The notes beneath the pieces were generated by a model. The model did not search any database. It worked only from the letters and a program-made list of their open reading frames with translations, and was not told the DNA's origin. A stretch of DNA of 64,000 bases from Streptomyces sp. SID12488. Its GTDB lineage: Bacteria; Actinomycetota; Actinomycetes; Streptomycetales; Streptomycetaceae. A program made the translations under genes and the position numbers. Below are positions 14,868 to 23,099 of this stretch, one piece after another (position 1 is the first letter of the stretch; each line of letters begins with the position of its first letter). Where the stretch lies: positions 310,001 to 374,000 of the forward strand of contig NZ_JAAGLT010000001.1 of assembly GCF_010548275.1 (NCBI RefSeq). Direction: 5' to 3'.

Positions 14868-15559
14868 CCCGGTCCGCCGTCCGACTCCGGGGCCTGACAC
14901 GGTCGTTCGCCGGGCGCAAGGTCCTCGACGGTATCGACCTCGACATTCCGGCCGGGCAGTTCACGGCCCTGCTCGGGCACAGCGGCTCCGGCAAGAGCAC
15001 CTTGCTGCGGGCGGTCGCGGGCCTCGATCACGAAGTCGAGGGAAGCGGTGAACTCACCGCGCCCGAGCGGGTGTCGGTGGTCTTCCAGGACTCGCGGCTG
15101 CTGCCGTGGCGCCGGGTGCTGGACAACGTACTGCTGGGGACGGACGGCAAGGAGGCTGCCGCGAAGGGCCGGGAGGCTCTCGCGGAGGTGGGCCTGAAGG
15201 GGCGGGAACGAGCCTGGCCAAGCGAGCTGTCCGGCGGTGAGGCGCAGCGGGCCGCGCTGGCCCGGTCGTTGGTCCGGGAGCCCGAACTGCTGCTTGCCGA
15301 CGAGCCGTTCGGTGCGTTGGACGCGCTCACGCGGATCAGGATGCACGGTCTGCTGAGGGAGCTGTGGGAGCGGCACCGGCCGTCCGTTCTCCTCGTCACG
15401 CACGACGTGGACGAGGCGGTTGCTCTTGCCGAGCGGGTGCTTGTGCTGGAGGAGGGGCGGATCGGGCTCGACCTGACGATCGATCGCGATGCCGCTGCGC
15501 GCGGCGAGTACAGGGGGTTGTTGCTGGCGGCCCTGGGTGTGACGGAGGACGTCCGGTGA
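14843..15559 (+). CDS. ABC importer ATPase, SsuB/TauB-like
   Basis: 238 residues from the ATG at 14843, with GGAGGG about seven bases upstream, inside the end of the permease gene. It has Walker A GHSGSGKST, Q-loop VVFQDSRLLPW, signature LSGGEAQRAALARSL, Walker B LLLADEPFGALD and H-loop THDVDEAVALAERV. The sequence RLLPWRRVLDNVLLG is characteristic of the nitrate/sulfonate/taurine importer ATPases. It energises uptake of the ligand bound by the lipoprotein. A dispersed repeat lies in the 177-base gap before the monooxygenase gene. Confidence 0.93.
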   Translation: MATHTEQLTRSAVRLRGLTRSFAGRKVLDGIDLDIPAGQFTALLGHSGSGKSTLLRAVAGLDHEVEGSGELTAPERVSVVFQDSRLLPWRRVLDNVLLGTDGKEAAAKGREALAEVGLKGRERAWPSELSGGEAQRAALARSLVREPELLLADEPFGALDALTRIRMHGLLRELWERHRPSVLLVTHDVDEAVALAERVLVLEEGRIGLDLTIDRDAAARGEYRGLLLAALGVTEDVR

Positions 15560-15582
15560 GTGTCGGTCGGCGTGACCGTCTG

Positions 15583-15657
15583 CTGGGGGCTGCCGCCCCC
15601 AGGCCCCCGCTTCGGCCCTGAAGGGGCCTCGTCCTCAAGCGCCGGACGGGCTGGAAA
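15583..15657 (+). repeat. Dispersed GC-rich intergenic repeat, copy 2
   Basis: It starts with a GGGGGCTGCCGCCCCC hairpin and continues CCCCGCTTCGGCCCTGAAGG to a terminal CGCCGGACGGGCTGG. It splits the ATPase gene from the monooxygenase gene and is shorter than copy 1, lacking the TTTTCGCCCCC block. Confidence 0.85.
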
Positions 15658-15736
15658 TGCCCGGGCCAGCGACGAGAAGCACCGCTCGGACCGAGAGTCC
15701 GCACCGGCATTCGCAAGCAAAGGACACGACACACCC

Positions 15737-17095
15737 ATGACTCGCCAGCTCCACCTCAACGCCTTCCTCATGACCACCGGACACCACGAGGCCTCGTGGC
15801 GGCTCGCCGAGAGTGACCCGTACGCCCATGTCGAGCTGGACCATTACGTGCGGCTCGCCCGGATCGCGGAGCGGGGTACGTTCGACTCGCTGTTCCTGGC
15901 CGACAGTCCGCAGCTCTGGGGCAGTGTGGGTCAGCGTCCCGCGGGTGCCATGGAGCCGCTCACCCTGCTGACGGCCCTGGCCACGGCGACCACGCACATC
16001 GGTCTGATCGCGACCGCCTCGACGTCCTACAACTCCCCCTACAACCTGGCCCGCAAGTTCGCCTCGCTCGACATCATCAGCGGGGGCCGGGCGGGCTGGA
16101 ACATCGTCACCACCGCCGGTGCCGAGGCCGCCCGCAACTTCGGGCTCGACGCGGAGCCCGCCCACGCCCAGCGGTACGCCCGGGCCGCCGAGTTCCTCGA
16201 TGTGGCGCTCAAGCTCTGGGACAGCTGGGAGGACGACGCGATCGTCGCCGACAAGGCCGCCGGTGTCTGGGGAGACGACACGAAGGTCCATCCGCCCCGG
16301 CACCAGGGGACGTACTTCAGCGTCGAGGGCGCCCTCAACGTGCCGCGTTCGCCCCAGGGTTACCCGGTACTGGTGCAGGCGGGGTCGAGCGAGGACGGCA
16401 AGGCGTTCGCGGCCCGGTACGCGGAGGCCGTGTTCACCGCCCAGCAGACCATCGAGGACGCGCAGGCCTTCTACGCCGACCTCAAGTCCCGTACGGCGGC
16501 GGGCGGTCGCGACCCCGACCACATCAAGGTGCTGCCCGGCATCGTCCCGGTGCTCGGCTCCACGGAGGCCGAGGCGCTGGCGAACGAGCAGGTCCTGGAG
16601 GACCACATCGTGTACGCGCACGGCGTGGGCAACCTGGAGGGCCTGCTCAAACTGCCCGCCGGGACACTGGAGTTGGACGCCCAGCTACCGGCGGATCTGC
16701 CGCCCGAGAGCGCGATCGAAGGCGCCAAGAGCCGTTACACGCTCGTCGTCGAACTGGCCCGGCGCGAGCGTCTCACCGTCCGGCAGCTCATCGGGCGGCT
16801 CGGTGGCGGGCGCGGGCATCTCACCTTCGCCGGTACGCCCGAGCAGGTCGCCGACGAGATCGAGACCTGGTTCACCCGGGGTGCCGCCGACGGCTTCAAC
16901 ATCATGCCCGCGGTCCTGCCGTCCGGTCTCGAAGCCTTCGTCGACCACGTCGTCCCGATCCTGCGCGCCCGCGGTCTGCTCCGCGGTGAGTACGGGCCGC
17001 GCCAGACCCTGCGCGAGAGGTACGGCCTCCCGCGCCCCGCGAACCAGTACGTCAGCACCACACCCGTACCCGTGCCCGCACCCGCCCTCGTCTGA
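15737..17095 (+). CDS. LLM-class flavin monooxygenase, NtaA/SnaA/DszA family
   Basis: 452 residues from the ATG at 15737. The sequence runs MTRQLHLNAFLMTTGHHEASW, then LDHYVRLARIAERGTFDSLFLAD, FASLDIISGGRAGWNIVT and YPVLVQAGSSEDGKAFAARYAEAVF, all typical of the NtaA/SnaA/DszA branch of bacterial-luciferase-like enzymes. The length is right for this branch. They use reduced FMN from a separate reductase and O2 to open C-S or C-N bonds (for example dibenzothiophene sulfone, dimethyl sulfone or EDTA-type substrates). Next to a sulfonate-type importer and a TauD homologue, a role in releasing sulfur from an organic compound is likely. No flavin reductase is adjacent. Confidence 0.92.
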   Translation: MTRQLHLNAFLMTTGHHEASWRLAESDPYAHVELDHYVRLARIAERGTFDSLFLADSPQLWGSVGQRPAGAMEPLTLLTALATATTHIGLIATASTSYNSPYNLARKFASLDIISGGRAGWNIVTTAGAEAARNFGLDAEPAHAQRYARAAEFLDVALKLWDSWEDDAIVADKAAGVWGDDTKVHPPRHQGTYFSVEGALNVPRSPQGYPVLVQAGSSEDGKAFAARYAEAVFTAQQTIEDAQAFYADLKSRTAAGGRDPDHIKVLPGIVPVLGSTEAEALANEQVLEDHIVYAHGVGNLEGLLKLPAGTLELDAQLPADLPPESAIEGAKSRYTLVVELARRERLTVRQLIGRLGGGRGHLTFAGTPEQVADEIETWFTRGAADGFNIMPAVLPSGLEAFVDHVVPILRARGLLRGEYGPRQTLRERYGLPRPANQYVSTTPVPVPAPALV

Positions 17096-17123
17096 CGAAC
17101 TCCGATCCGAAAGGAACCCGCAC

Positions 17124-18020
17124 ATGTCCGGCATCGAAATCCAGAAGGTCACCGCCAACATCGGCGCCCGCGTATCCGGCGTGGACATCTCCAAGCCGCT
17201 CGACGAGGAGCAGGTCACCGCCCTCCGCGAGGCGCTCAACGTCCACAAGGCCCTGGTCTTCGACGACGTGAACCTCGACGACGAGGGCCAGCAGGCCTTC
17301 GTCCGCCACTTCGGCGAACTGACCACCGCCCACCCGACCGTGCCGTCCGTCGACGGCGCCGCGAACGTCCTGCCCGTCGACAGCGAGCGAGGCCGCGCCG
17401 CCAACCACTGGCACACGGACGTCACCTTCGTCCTCAACCCGCCGCAGGCCAGCACCCTGCGCAGCATCACGGTTCCGCCGTACGGCGGCGAGACGCTGAT
17501 CGCCAGCTCGGCCGCCGCCTATCGCGATCTGCCGGAGCCCCTAAGGCAGTTGGCCGACAACCTGTGGGCCGAGCACACCAACGACTACGACTACGCGGTG
17601 CCGGACGAGGCGCTCGACGAGGAACTGGCCGCCCAGCGCGCCCAGTTCACGTCCATCACCTTCCGCACGGCCCACCCGGTCGTCCGCGTCCACCCGCTGA
17701 CCGGCGAACGCGGGCTGTTCATCGGCGGGTTCGCGCAGCGGATCGTCGGCCTGTCGGTCACCGAGTCCCGCAAGATCCTCGATCTGCTCCAGGCGTACGT
17801 CACCCGCCCGGAGAACATCCTGCGCCACCGCTGGTCGCCGAACCAGCTCGTCCTCTTCGACAACCGCATCACCCAGCACTACGCCGTCGACAACTACAAC
17901 GGCCTGCCGCGCCGTCTGCACCGGGTGACCATCGCCGGTGACATCCCGGTCGGCATCGAGGGCAAGGAGAGCTACTCGATCGCCGGGGACGCCTCGCACT
18001 ACACGTCGGTCGCGGAGTAG
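17124..18020 (+). CDS. TauD/TfdA-family alpha-ketoglutarate dioxygenase
   Basis: 298 residues from the ATG at 17124, with AAAGGAA upstream. Iron ligands are visible: NHWHTDVTF supplies the HxD pair and LHRVTIAGD the distal His. ALVFDDVNLDDEGQQAFVRHFGEL near residue 45 and GLFIGGF are typical of TauD. TauD releases sulfite from taurine, and relatives act on other sulfonates or sulfate esters. It lies 28 bases after the monooxygenase stop, so the two enzymes are co-transcribed and give the block two oxidative desulfonation routes. Confidence 0.93.
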   Translation: MSGIEIQKVTANIGARVSGVDISKPLDEEQVTALREALNVHKALVFDDVNLDDEGQQAFVRHFGELTTAHPTVPSVDGAANVLPVDSERGRAANHWHTDVTFVLNPPQASTLRSITVPPYGGETLIASSAAAYRDLPEPLRQLADNLWAEHTNDYDYAVPDEALDEELAAQRAQFTSITFRTAHPVVRVHPLTGERGLFIGGFAQRIVGLSVTESRKILDLLQAYVTRPENILRHRWSPNQLVLFDNRITQHYAVDNYNGLPRRLHRVTIAGDIPVGIEGKESYSIAGDASHYTSVAE

Positions 18021-18070
18021 ACCGCCCTGCCCCCCTCTGCCCCGTCCGCCCCCTCCGCTTCTCCCGGAAA

Positions 18071-18104
18071 AGACCCTCGTGCGACACACACGAGGGTCTT
18101 TTTG
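18071..18104 (+). terminator. Rho-independent terminator after TauD gene
   Basis: An 11-bp perfect stem (18071-18081 with 18089-18099) with a seven-base loop runs straight into TTTTT. It ends the organosulfur operon, and sodF control sequences begin just after. Confidence 0.88.
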
Positions 18105-18135
18105 TTGCTAGCGTGTAGTTGCAAGTAATGTGCAA
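18102..18135 (+). promoter_or_regulatory. sodF promoter with Nur-box-like operator
   Basis: TTGCAA-N5-GTGCAA at 18119-18135 matches the Nur (nickel-responsive Fur-family repressor) box TTGCAA-N5-TTGCAA known from S. coelicolor, with one change. It overlaps a possible -10, TAATGT (18126-18131), spaced 18 bases from TTGTTG (18102-18107). With nickel present, Nur would shut off sodF, leaving the nickel SOD to take over. Confidence 0.75.
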
Positions 18136-18158
18136 TAAGAGGTCGAGGGGACCCCCGC

Positions 18159-18800
18159 ATGCCCGTCTACACGCTCCCTGAGCTGCCGTACGACTACTCC
18201 GCGCTCGCGCCCGTGATCAGCCCCGAGATCATCGAGCTGCACCACGACAAGCACCACGCGGCGTATGTGAAGGGCGCCAACGACACGTTGGAGCAGCTCG
18301 CGGAGGCACGCGACAAGGAGTCGTGGGGGTCGGTCAACGGCCTGGAGAAGAGCCTCGCCTTTCATCTCTCCGGCCACATCCTGCACAGCATCTACTGGCA
18401 CAACATGACCGGCGACGGCGGCGGCGAGCCCCTCGCCAAGGACGGCGTCGGTGAACTCGCGGACGCGATCACCGAGTCCTTCGGTTCGTTCGCGGGCTTC
18501 AGGGCGCAGCTGACGAAGGCGGCGGCCACGACGCAGGGTTCGGGCTGGGGCGTCCTCGCGTACGAACCGCTCAGTGGACGGCTGATCGTCGAGCAGGTCT
18601 ACGACCATCAGGGCAACGCCGGCCAGGGCGCCACCCCGATCCTGGTCTTCGACGCCTGGGAGCACGCCTTCTATCTCCAGTACCGGAACCAGAAGGTCGA
18701 CTTCATCGACGCGATGTGGGCCGTCGTCAACTGGCAGGACGTCGCGAAGCGTTACGAGGCCGCCAAGTCCCGTACGAACGTACTGCTGTTGGCGCCCTGA
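18159..18800 (+). CDS. sodF: Iron superoxide dismutase
   Basis: 213 residues. It converts superoxide to O2 and H2O2 in the cytoplasm. The fold is the Fe/Mn SOD type: [15 protein letters not shown], metal-ligand region [45 protein letters not shown], and the C-terminal metal motif [13 protein letters not shown]. Start is the ATG at 18159 with GAGGGG upstream. In Streptomyces this enzyme (SodF) is the alternative to the nickel enzyme SodN and is repressed by Nur when nickel is available. A Nur-box-like site is present in its promoter. It is monocistronic, with hairpins on both sides. Confidence 0.95.
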   Translation: MPVYTLPELPYDYSALAPVISPEIIELHHDKHHAAYVKGANDTLEQLAEARDKESWGSVNGLEKSLAFHLSGHILHSIYWHNMTGDGGGEPLAKDGVGELADAITESFGSFAGFRAQLTKAAATTQGSGWGVLAYEPLSGRLIVEQVYDHQGNAGQGATPILVFDAWEHAFYLQYRNQKVDFIDAMWAVVNWQDVAKRYEAAKSRTNVLLLAP

Positions 18801-18879
18801 GCCGATTGCGCCGACTGGCGTGCAGCGTCCTGCCTCGTGATCGTCTTCTCACCGGACTCGACGGCAGGCGGAATGACGG

Positions 18880-18914
18880 GAGACCCCCGCGAGGACATGA
18901 CTCGCGGGGGTCTC
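18880..18914. terminator. Hairpin terminator after sodF
   Basis: A 14-bp perfect stem (18880-18893 with 18901-18914) around a seven-base loop. No T-run follows, but the position between sodF and the next gene fits a terminator. Confidence 0.7.
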
Positions 18915-18993
18915 CCCATATGCCGTGCCTCGGATCTACTCTCGTGGGGCCGGGGCACCAGGCCCCCGGTGCCCGACACGCCGGGGGGATCAC

Positions 18994-19242
18994 ATGGTGT
19001 CCATGCGGTGCATGAATTGCGCAGGCACACGTCAGGATTTCATCAGGCTCACCGAGACGGAGAAGGAGTACGTCGAGGGGCAGAAGCCGAAACACACTCG
19101 CCTCGGCGCCTACTACCGCTGCGCCCGCGACGGCTGCCTGCGCTACCAGCGGCTGGGGAACCAGAAGGACGGCGGCTCCTTCCCCAAACCGGAGGCCGAG
19201 GACCAGCCCAAGAGCCGGACCAAGGACCAGGCCAAGAACTGA
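18994..19242 (+). CDS. Small zinc-ribbon-like protein, function unknown
   Basis: 82 residues from the ATG at 18994, with GGGGGGA five bases upstream. It begins MVSMRCMNCAG (a CxxC pair), continues with a charged helix, and carries a second Cys pair in YYRCARDGCLRYQR. This arrangement is a likely four-Cys zinc site. The C-terminus is Lys/Asp-rich and disordered. I do not recognise the family beyond a small zinc-ribbon. It ends 43 bases from the convergent DsbA-like gene. Confidence 0.65.
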   Translation: MVSMRCMNCAGTRQDFIRLTETEKEYVEGQKPKHTRLGAYYRCARDGCLRYQRLGNQKDGGSFPKPEAEDQPKSRTKDQAKN

Positions 19243-19285
19243 GGAAGGCCGGCCGCCCTGGGGGTTCTACAGGTCCCGCACGTTG

Positions 19286-19942
19286 CTACAGGTTGCTGAA
19301 GTCCGGGCCGGCCGTCCGCGAGCGCTTGATCTCGTAGAAGCCGGGGACCGAGGCGACCAGGAGGGTGCCGTCCCACAGCTTGGCGGCCTCCTCGCCCTTC
19401 GGGGCAGGGGTGACGACCGGGCCGAAGAAGGCGATCTGCTCGCCGTCGGCGCCGGGGACCGCGATCACCGGGGTGCCGACGTCCTGGCCGACCTTGGTGA
19501 TGCCCTCCTTGTGGGAGGCGCGCAGCTCGGCGTCGAACTCGAAGTCCTGCTGCTCGGCGTAGTCGATCAGGTCGGCGGGCAGGCCGACGTCGGCCAGGGC
19601 GCCCGCGATAGCCTCCAGCGTCGGGCCCTCGCCCTTGTTGTGGATGCGCGTGCCGAGGGCCGTGTAGAAGGGGCCCAGGACGTCGGCGCCGTGCTTCTGC
19701 CAGACCGCCGTCACGACCTTCACCGGCTGCCAGGCCTTGACCGCGAGCATCTCGCGGTACTCCTCGGGCAGCTCGTCGAGCTTGTCCTCGTTGAGCACCG
19801 CCAGGCTCATGATGTGCCAGCGGACCTCGATGTCACGGACCTTCTCGACCTCCAGGACCCACCGGGAGGTCATCCAGGCCCAGGGACAGAGCGGGTCGAA
19901 CCAGAAGTCGACGGGGGTCTTGGGCGAGCTCGTCTCGGACAT
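19286..19942 (-). CDS. DsbA-family protein, Rv2466c-like (mycothiol-linked)
   Basis: 218 residues from the ATG at 19942. The thioredoxin fold starts VDFWFDPLCPWAWMTSRW and continues VRWHIMSLAVLNEDK, matching the actinobacterial Rv2466c group of mycothiol-dependent reductases. No signal peptide, so it is cytoplasmic. The active site reads Cys19-Pro-Trp-Ala, whereas M. tuberculosis Rv2466c is described with CPWC. With a single Cys it would work by a monothiol route using mycothiol. VGTPVIAVPG holds the cis-Pro. It is divergent from pepN, with a 139-base gap. Confidence 0.88.
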   Translation of the reverse strand: MSETSSPKTPVDFWFDPLCPWAWMTSRWVLEVEKVRDIEVRWHIMSLAVLNEDKLDELPEEYREMLAVKAWQPVKVVTAVWQKHGADVLGPFYTALGTRIHNKGEGPTLEAIAGALADVGLPADLIDYAEQQDFEFDAELRASHKEGITKVGQDVGTPVIAVPGADGEQIAFFGPVVTPAPKGEEAAKLWDGTLLVASVPGFYEIKRSRTAGPDFSNL

Positions 19943-20081
19943 GGATCTCCTAGAGAAAGAAGCGCTTTCCAGAGGGAACGTATCCGCGCCGTCGTCGCAT
20001 TCCCGGGTGCCCGGTGTCAGTCGTGCGTGGCAGGATCGGTGCTGGTCGGCCGTACTGGTGAAAAAACCGAGGGAGTGTTCC

Positions 20082-22676
20082 GTGCCCGGTGAGAATCTGT
20101 CCCGCGACGAGGCCCGGGAACGGGCCGCCCTGCTGTCCGTCGACGGGTACGAGGTGTTCCTCGACGTGCGGTCCGCCCTGGGTGACCCGGTCGGCGGGAG
20201 TGGTGCGGGCGGGGCTCGGACCTTCCGGTCCGTGACGACCGTCCGGTTCCGGTGTGCCGAGCCCGGCGCCGCCAGTTTCGCGGATCTCATCGCACCCGGC
20301 GTGACCGCCGTCTCCCTCAACGGCCGGGATCTCGACCCGGGGGCCGTCTTCGACGGCACGCGCATCCTGCTGGAGGATCTCGCCGCGGACAACGAGCTGG
20401 TCGTCGACGCCCAGTGCGCATACTCCCGCACCGGCGAGGGCCTGCACCGCTTCGTCGACCCCGAGGACGGCGAGGTGTACCTGTACACGCAGTACGAGCC
20501 CGCCGACTCCCGCCGTGTCTTCGCCAACTTCGAGCAGCCCGACCTGAAGGCCCCCTTCCGGTTCGAGGTGCGGGCGCCGGAGGAGTGGGTCGCGTGGAGC
20601 AACGGCGTCGGGGAACTCGTCGACGGTGTGTGGCGGTTCGCCGAGACCAAGCCGATCTCCACCTACATCACCACCATCCTGGCGGGGCCCTACCACTACG
20701 TCACCGACTCGTACTCACGTACGTTCGCCGACGGTACGACCCTCGACATCCCCCTCGGCGCCATGTGCCGCAAGGGTCTCGCCCCCCACTTCGACTCCGA
20801 CGACGTCTTCCTCGTCACCAAGCAGGGGCTGGACTTCTTCCACGACCACTTCGACTACCCGTACCCCTTCGGGAAGTACGACCAGGCCTTCGTGCCCGAG
20901 TACAACCTCGGCGCGATGGAGAACCCGGGGCTCGTCACCTTCCGCGAGGAGTTCATCTTCCGGGGGAAGGTGACGCAGGCGGCGTACGAGCGGCGGGCGA
21001 ACGTCGTCCTGCACGAGATGGCCCACATGTGGTTCGGCGACCTCGTCACCATGGAGTGGTGGGACGACCTGTGGCTCAAGGAGTCCTTCGCCGACTTCAT
21101 GGGCGCCTTCTCGCTCGTCGAGGCGACCCGTTTCACCAGCGGCTGGGTCACCTTCGCGAACAACCGCAAGGCCTGGGCCTATCGCGCCGACCAGCTTCCC
21201 TCCACGCACCCCGTCACGGCCGACATCCGCGACCTGGAGGACGCCAAGCTCAACTTCGACGGCATCACCTACGCCAAGGGTGCCTCCGTACTCAAGCAGC
21301 TCGTCGCCTACGTGGGGTCGGACGCGTTCCTCGAAGGCGCGCGGCGCTACTTCAAGCGGCACGCGTACGGCAACACGCGCCTCGGCGATCTGCTGTCCGT
21401 GCTGGAGGAGACCAGCGGGCGGGACATGGCCTCCTGGTCGCGGGCCTGGCTGGAGACCGCCGGGGTCAACTCCCTCACCCCAGCAGTGCTGTTGAGCGCG
21501 GACGGGCTGATCACCGAGCTGGCCGTGCTCCAGGAGGCCGCCGAGTCGCACCCCGAGCTGCGGCCCCACCGGGTGGCCGTCGGCCTCTACCGGCGTTCGC
21601 CGGACGGGGCGTTGGAGCGGTACGCGCGTGCCGAGGTCGATGTCGACGGGCCACGCACCGTGGTCGGTGAGCTGGTCGGCAGCGAGGCCCCCGACCTTGT
21701 TCTCGTCAACGACGACGACCTGACGTACTGCAAGATCCGGTTCGACGAAGGCTCGTTGGCGACGCTGCGGGCGCACCTCGGTGACATCACCGACCCGCTC
21801 GCCCGCGCCCTGTGCTGGTCCGCGCTGTGGAACCTCACGCGGGACGCACTGATGCCGGCCCGGGACTTCATCGACCTGGTACTGCGCTTCGCGGGGCGCG
21901 AGTCGGACATCGGCGTCCTCCAGATGCTGCACGCCTGGGCCGGCTCCGCGCTCGCCCACTACACGGCGCCCGACTGGCGGGCTACCGGCGAACGTCTGCT
22001 CGCCGAGGGCGCGTTGACGGAGCTCCGGCTCGCCGAACCGGGCAGCCAGCACCAGCTGACGTGGGCCCGCTTCCTGGCAGCCGTGGCGTCGAGCGAGGCC
22101 GACCTCCAGCTGCTCCAGGGGCTGTTGGAGGGCACCGCGAAGATCGACGGCCTCGACGTCGACCAGGAGCTGCGCTGGACGTTCCTGGAGCCGCTCACCT
22201 CACACGGCGTTGCCGACGAGAAGACGGTCGCCGCCGAACTCGCCCGCGACGACACGGCGTCCGGCAAGCGCCACCAGGTCCGCTGCCTCGCCGCCCGCCC
22301 CTCTGCCGCCGTCAAGGCACAGGCATGGGCCCAGGTCGTCGAGTCGGACGCGCTGTCCAACGCCCTCGTCGAGGCCACCATCTCGGGCTTCGTCCAGGGA
22401 TCGCAGCGGGACCTCCTCGCGCCGTACGCGGAGAAGTACTTCGCGGTGATCGAGCGGACGTGGGCCGACCGTTCCATCCAGATCGGCATGGACGTCGTAC
22501 GCGGCCTGTTCCCGTCCCTCCAGGACTCACCGGAGACCCTGGCGGCGACGGACACATGGCTGACGGACCACGCGGACGCGGCACCGGCCCTGCGCCGCCT
22601 GGTCCTGGAGTCACGGGACGACCTGGCGCGTGCGCTGCGGGCACAGGCGTGCGACGGGGTGGCGGCGCCGCGGTGA
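20082..22676 (+). CDS. pepN: Aminopeptidase N (M1 family), first copy
   Basis: 864 residues from the GTG at 20082 with GGGAG upstream. It removes N-terminal residues from peptides. The GAMEN motif (GAMENPG) binds the substrate N-terminus. The zinc site is HEMAHMWFGDLVTMEWW, with H311, E312, H315 and then E334 in LWLKE. The length and the C-terminal helical ERAP1-like domain are standard for actinobacterial PepN. No signal peptide, so it is cytoplasmic. A second paralogue lies at 35978-38560, with the same architecture but many differences. It reads in isolation, divergent from the DsbA-like gene. Confidence 0.95.
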   Translation: MPGENLSRDEARERAALLSVDGYEVFLDVRSALGDPVGGSGAGGARTFRSVTTVRFRCAEPGAASFADLIAPGVTAVSLNGRDLDPGAVFDGTRILLEDLAADNELVVDAQCAYSRTGEGLHRFVDPEDGEVYLYTQYEPADSRRVFANFEQPDLKAPFRFEVRAPEEWVAWSNGVGELVDGVWRFAETKPISTYITTILAGPYHYVTDSYSRTFADGTTLDIPLGAMCRKGLAPHFDSDDVFLVTKQGLDFFHDHFDYPYPFGKYDQAFVPEYNLGAMENPGLVTFREEFIFRGKVTQAAYERRANVVLHEMAHMWFGDLVTMEWWDDLWLKESFADFMGAFSLVEATRFTSGWVTFANNRKAWAYRADQLPSTHPVTADIRDLEDAKLNFDGITYAKGASVLKQLVAYVGSDAFLEGARRYFKRHAYGNTRLGDLLSVLEETSGRDMASWSRAWLETAGVNSLTPAVLLSADGLITELAVLQEAAESHPELRPHRVAVGLYRRSPDGALERYARAEVDVDGPRTVVGELVGSEAPDLVLVNDDDLTYCKIRFDEGSLATLRAHLGDITDPLARALCWSALWNLTRDALMPARDFIDLVLRFAGRESDIGVLQMLHAWAGSALAHYTAPDWRATGERLLAEGALTELRLAEPGSQHQLTWARFLAAVASSEADLQLLQGLLEGTAKIDGLDVDQELRWTFLEPLTSHGVADEKTVAAELARDDTASGKRHQVRCLAARPSAAVKAQAWAQVVESDALSNALVEATISGFVQGSQRDLLAPYAEKYFAVIERTWADRSIQIGMDVVRGLFPSLQDSPETLAATDTWLTDHADAAPALRRLVLESRDDLARALRAQACDGVAAPR

Positions 22677-23099
22677 GGGATCGCTCCACGGGGTGATTCA
22701 GGCCCCCACCTCCCGGGCGCCCGTGGCATCCCGTGGCATCCCGTGTGAGGTGGGGCGTGTGACGTGGGGCGACTTGTCCGGCGGCGCCCGCATGCCTGCC
22801 GGAGAGCTGCACGCGGCACGACCCGGGCGGCGCCTGAAGCGTGCGCGCCACCGATAGGCAGCGGGGCGGCGGACATCGAGTCCGACCCCGCTGCCCCCGA
22901 CACCCCACCGATCCCACCGGCCCAGCTGAGCCCGCCGATCCCGCCGTTACCGAACCCGGGCACTCGGCCCCGTAACCCCCGGATGGACCAGCGCCTTTCG
23001 GCACTCGAACGCTTGCACTTTAGGACGAGCTTGTCCGGAATTGTCGACGAGCGTGTAACAGGGGTTAGGGGACGGATCGGACACGGGAAAGCCGGAGTC
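22677..23099. other. Intergenic region between pepN and the nuclease-like gene
   Basis: 423 bases with no gene. It holds a tandem CCCGTGGCATCC pair near 22725-22745, a hairpin with a 10-bp stem (22857-22866 with 22886-22895) that may terminate pepN, a CCGATCCC-rich stretch, and a promoter at the right end (23031-23059). Confidence 0.6.
23031..23059 (+). promoter_or_regulatory. Housekeeping-type promoter of nuclease-like gene
   Basis: TTGTCC (23031-23036), a 17-base spacer and TGTAAC (23054-23059) fit the main Streptomyces sigma factor. The start would lie about 35 bases ahead of the ATG at 23100. Confidence 0.55.
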
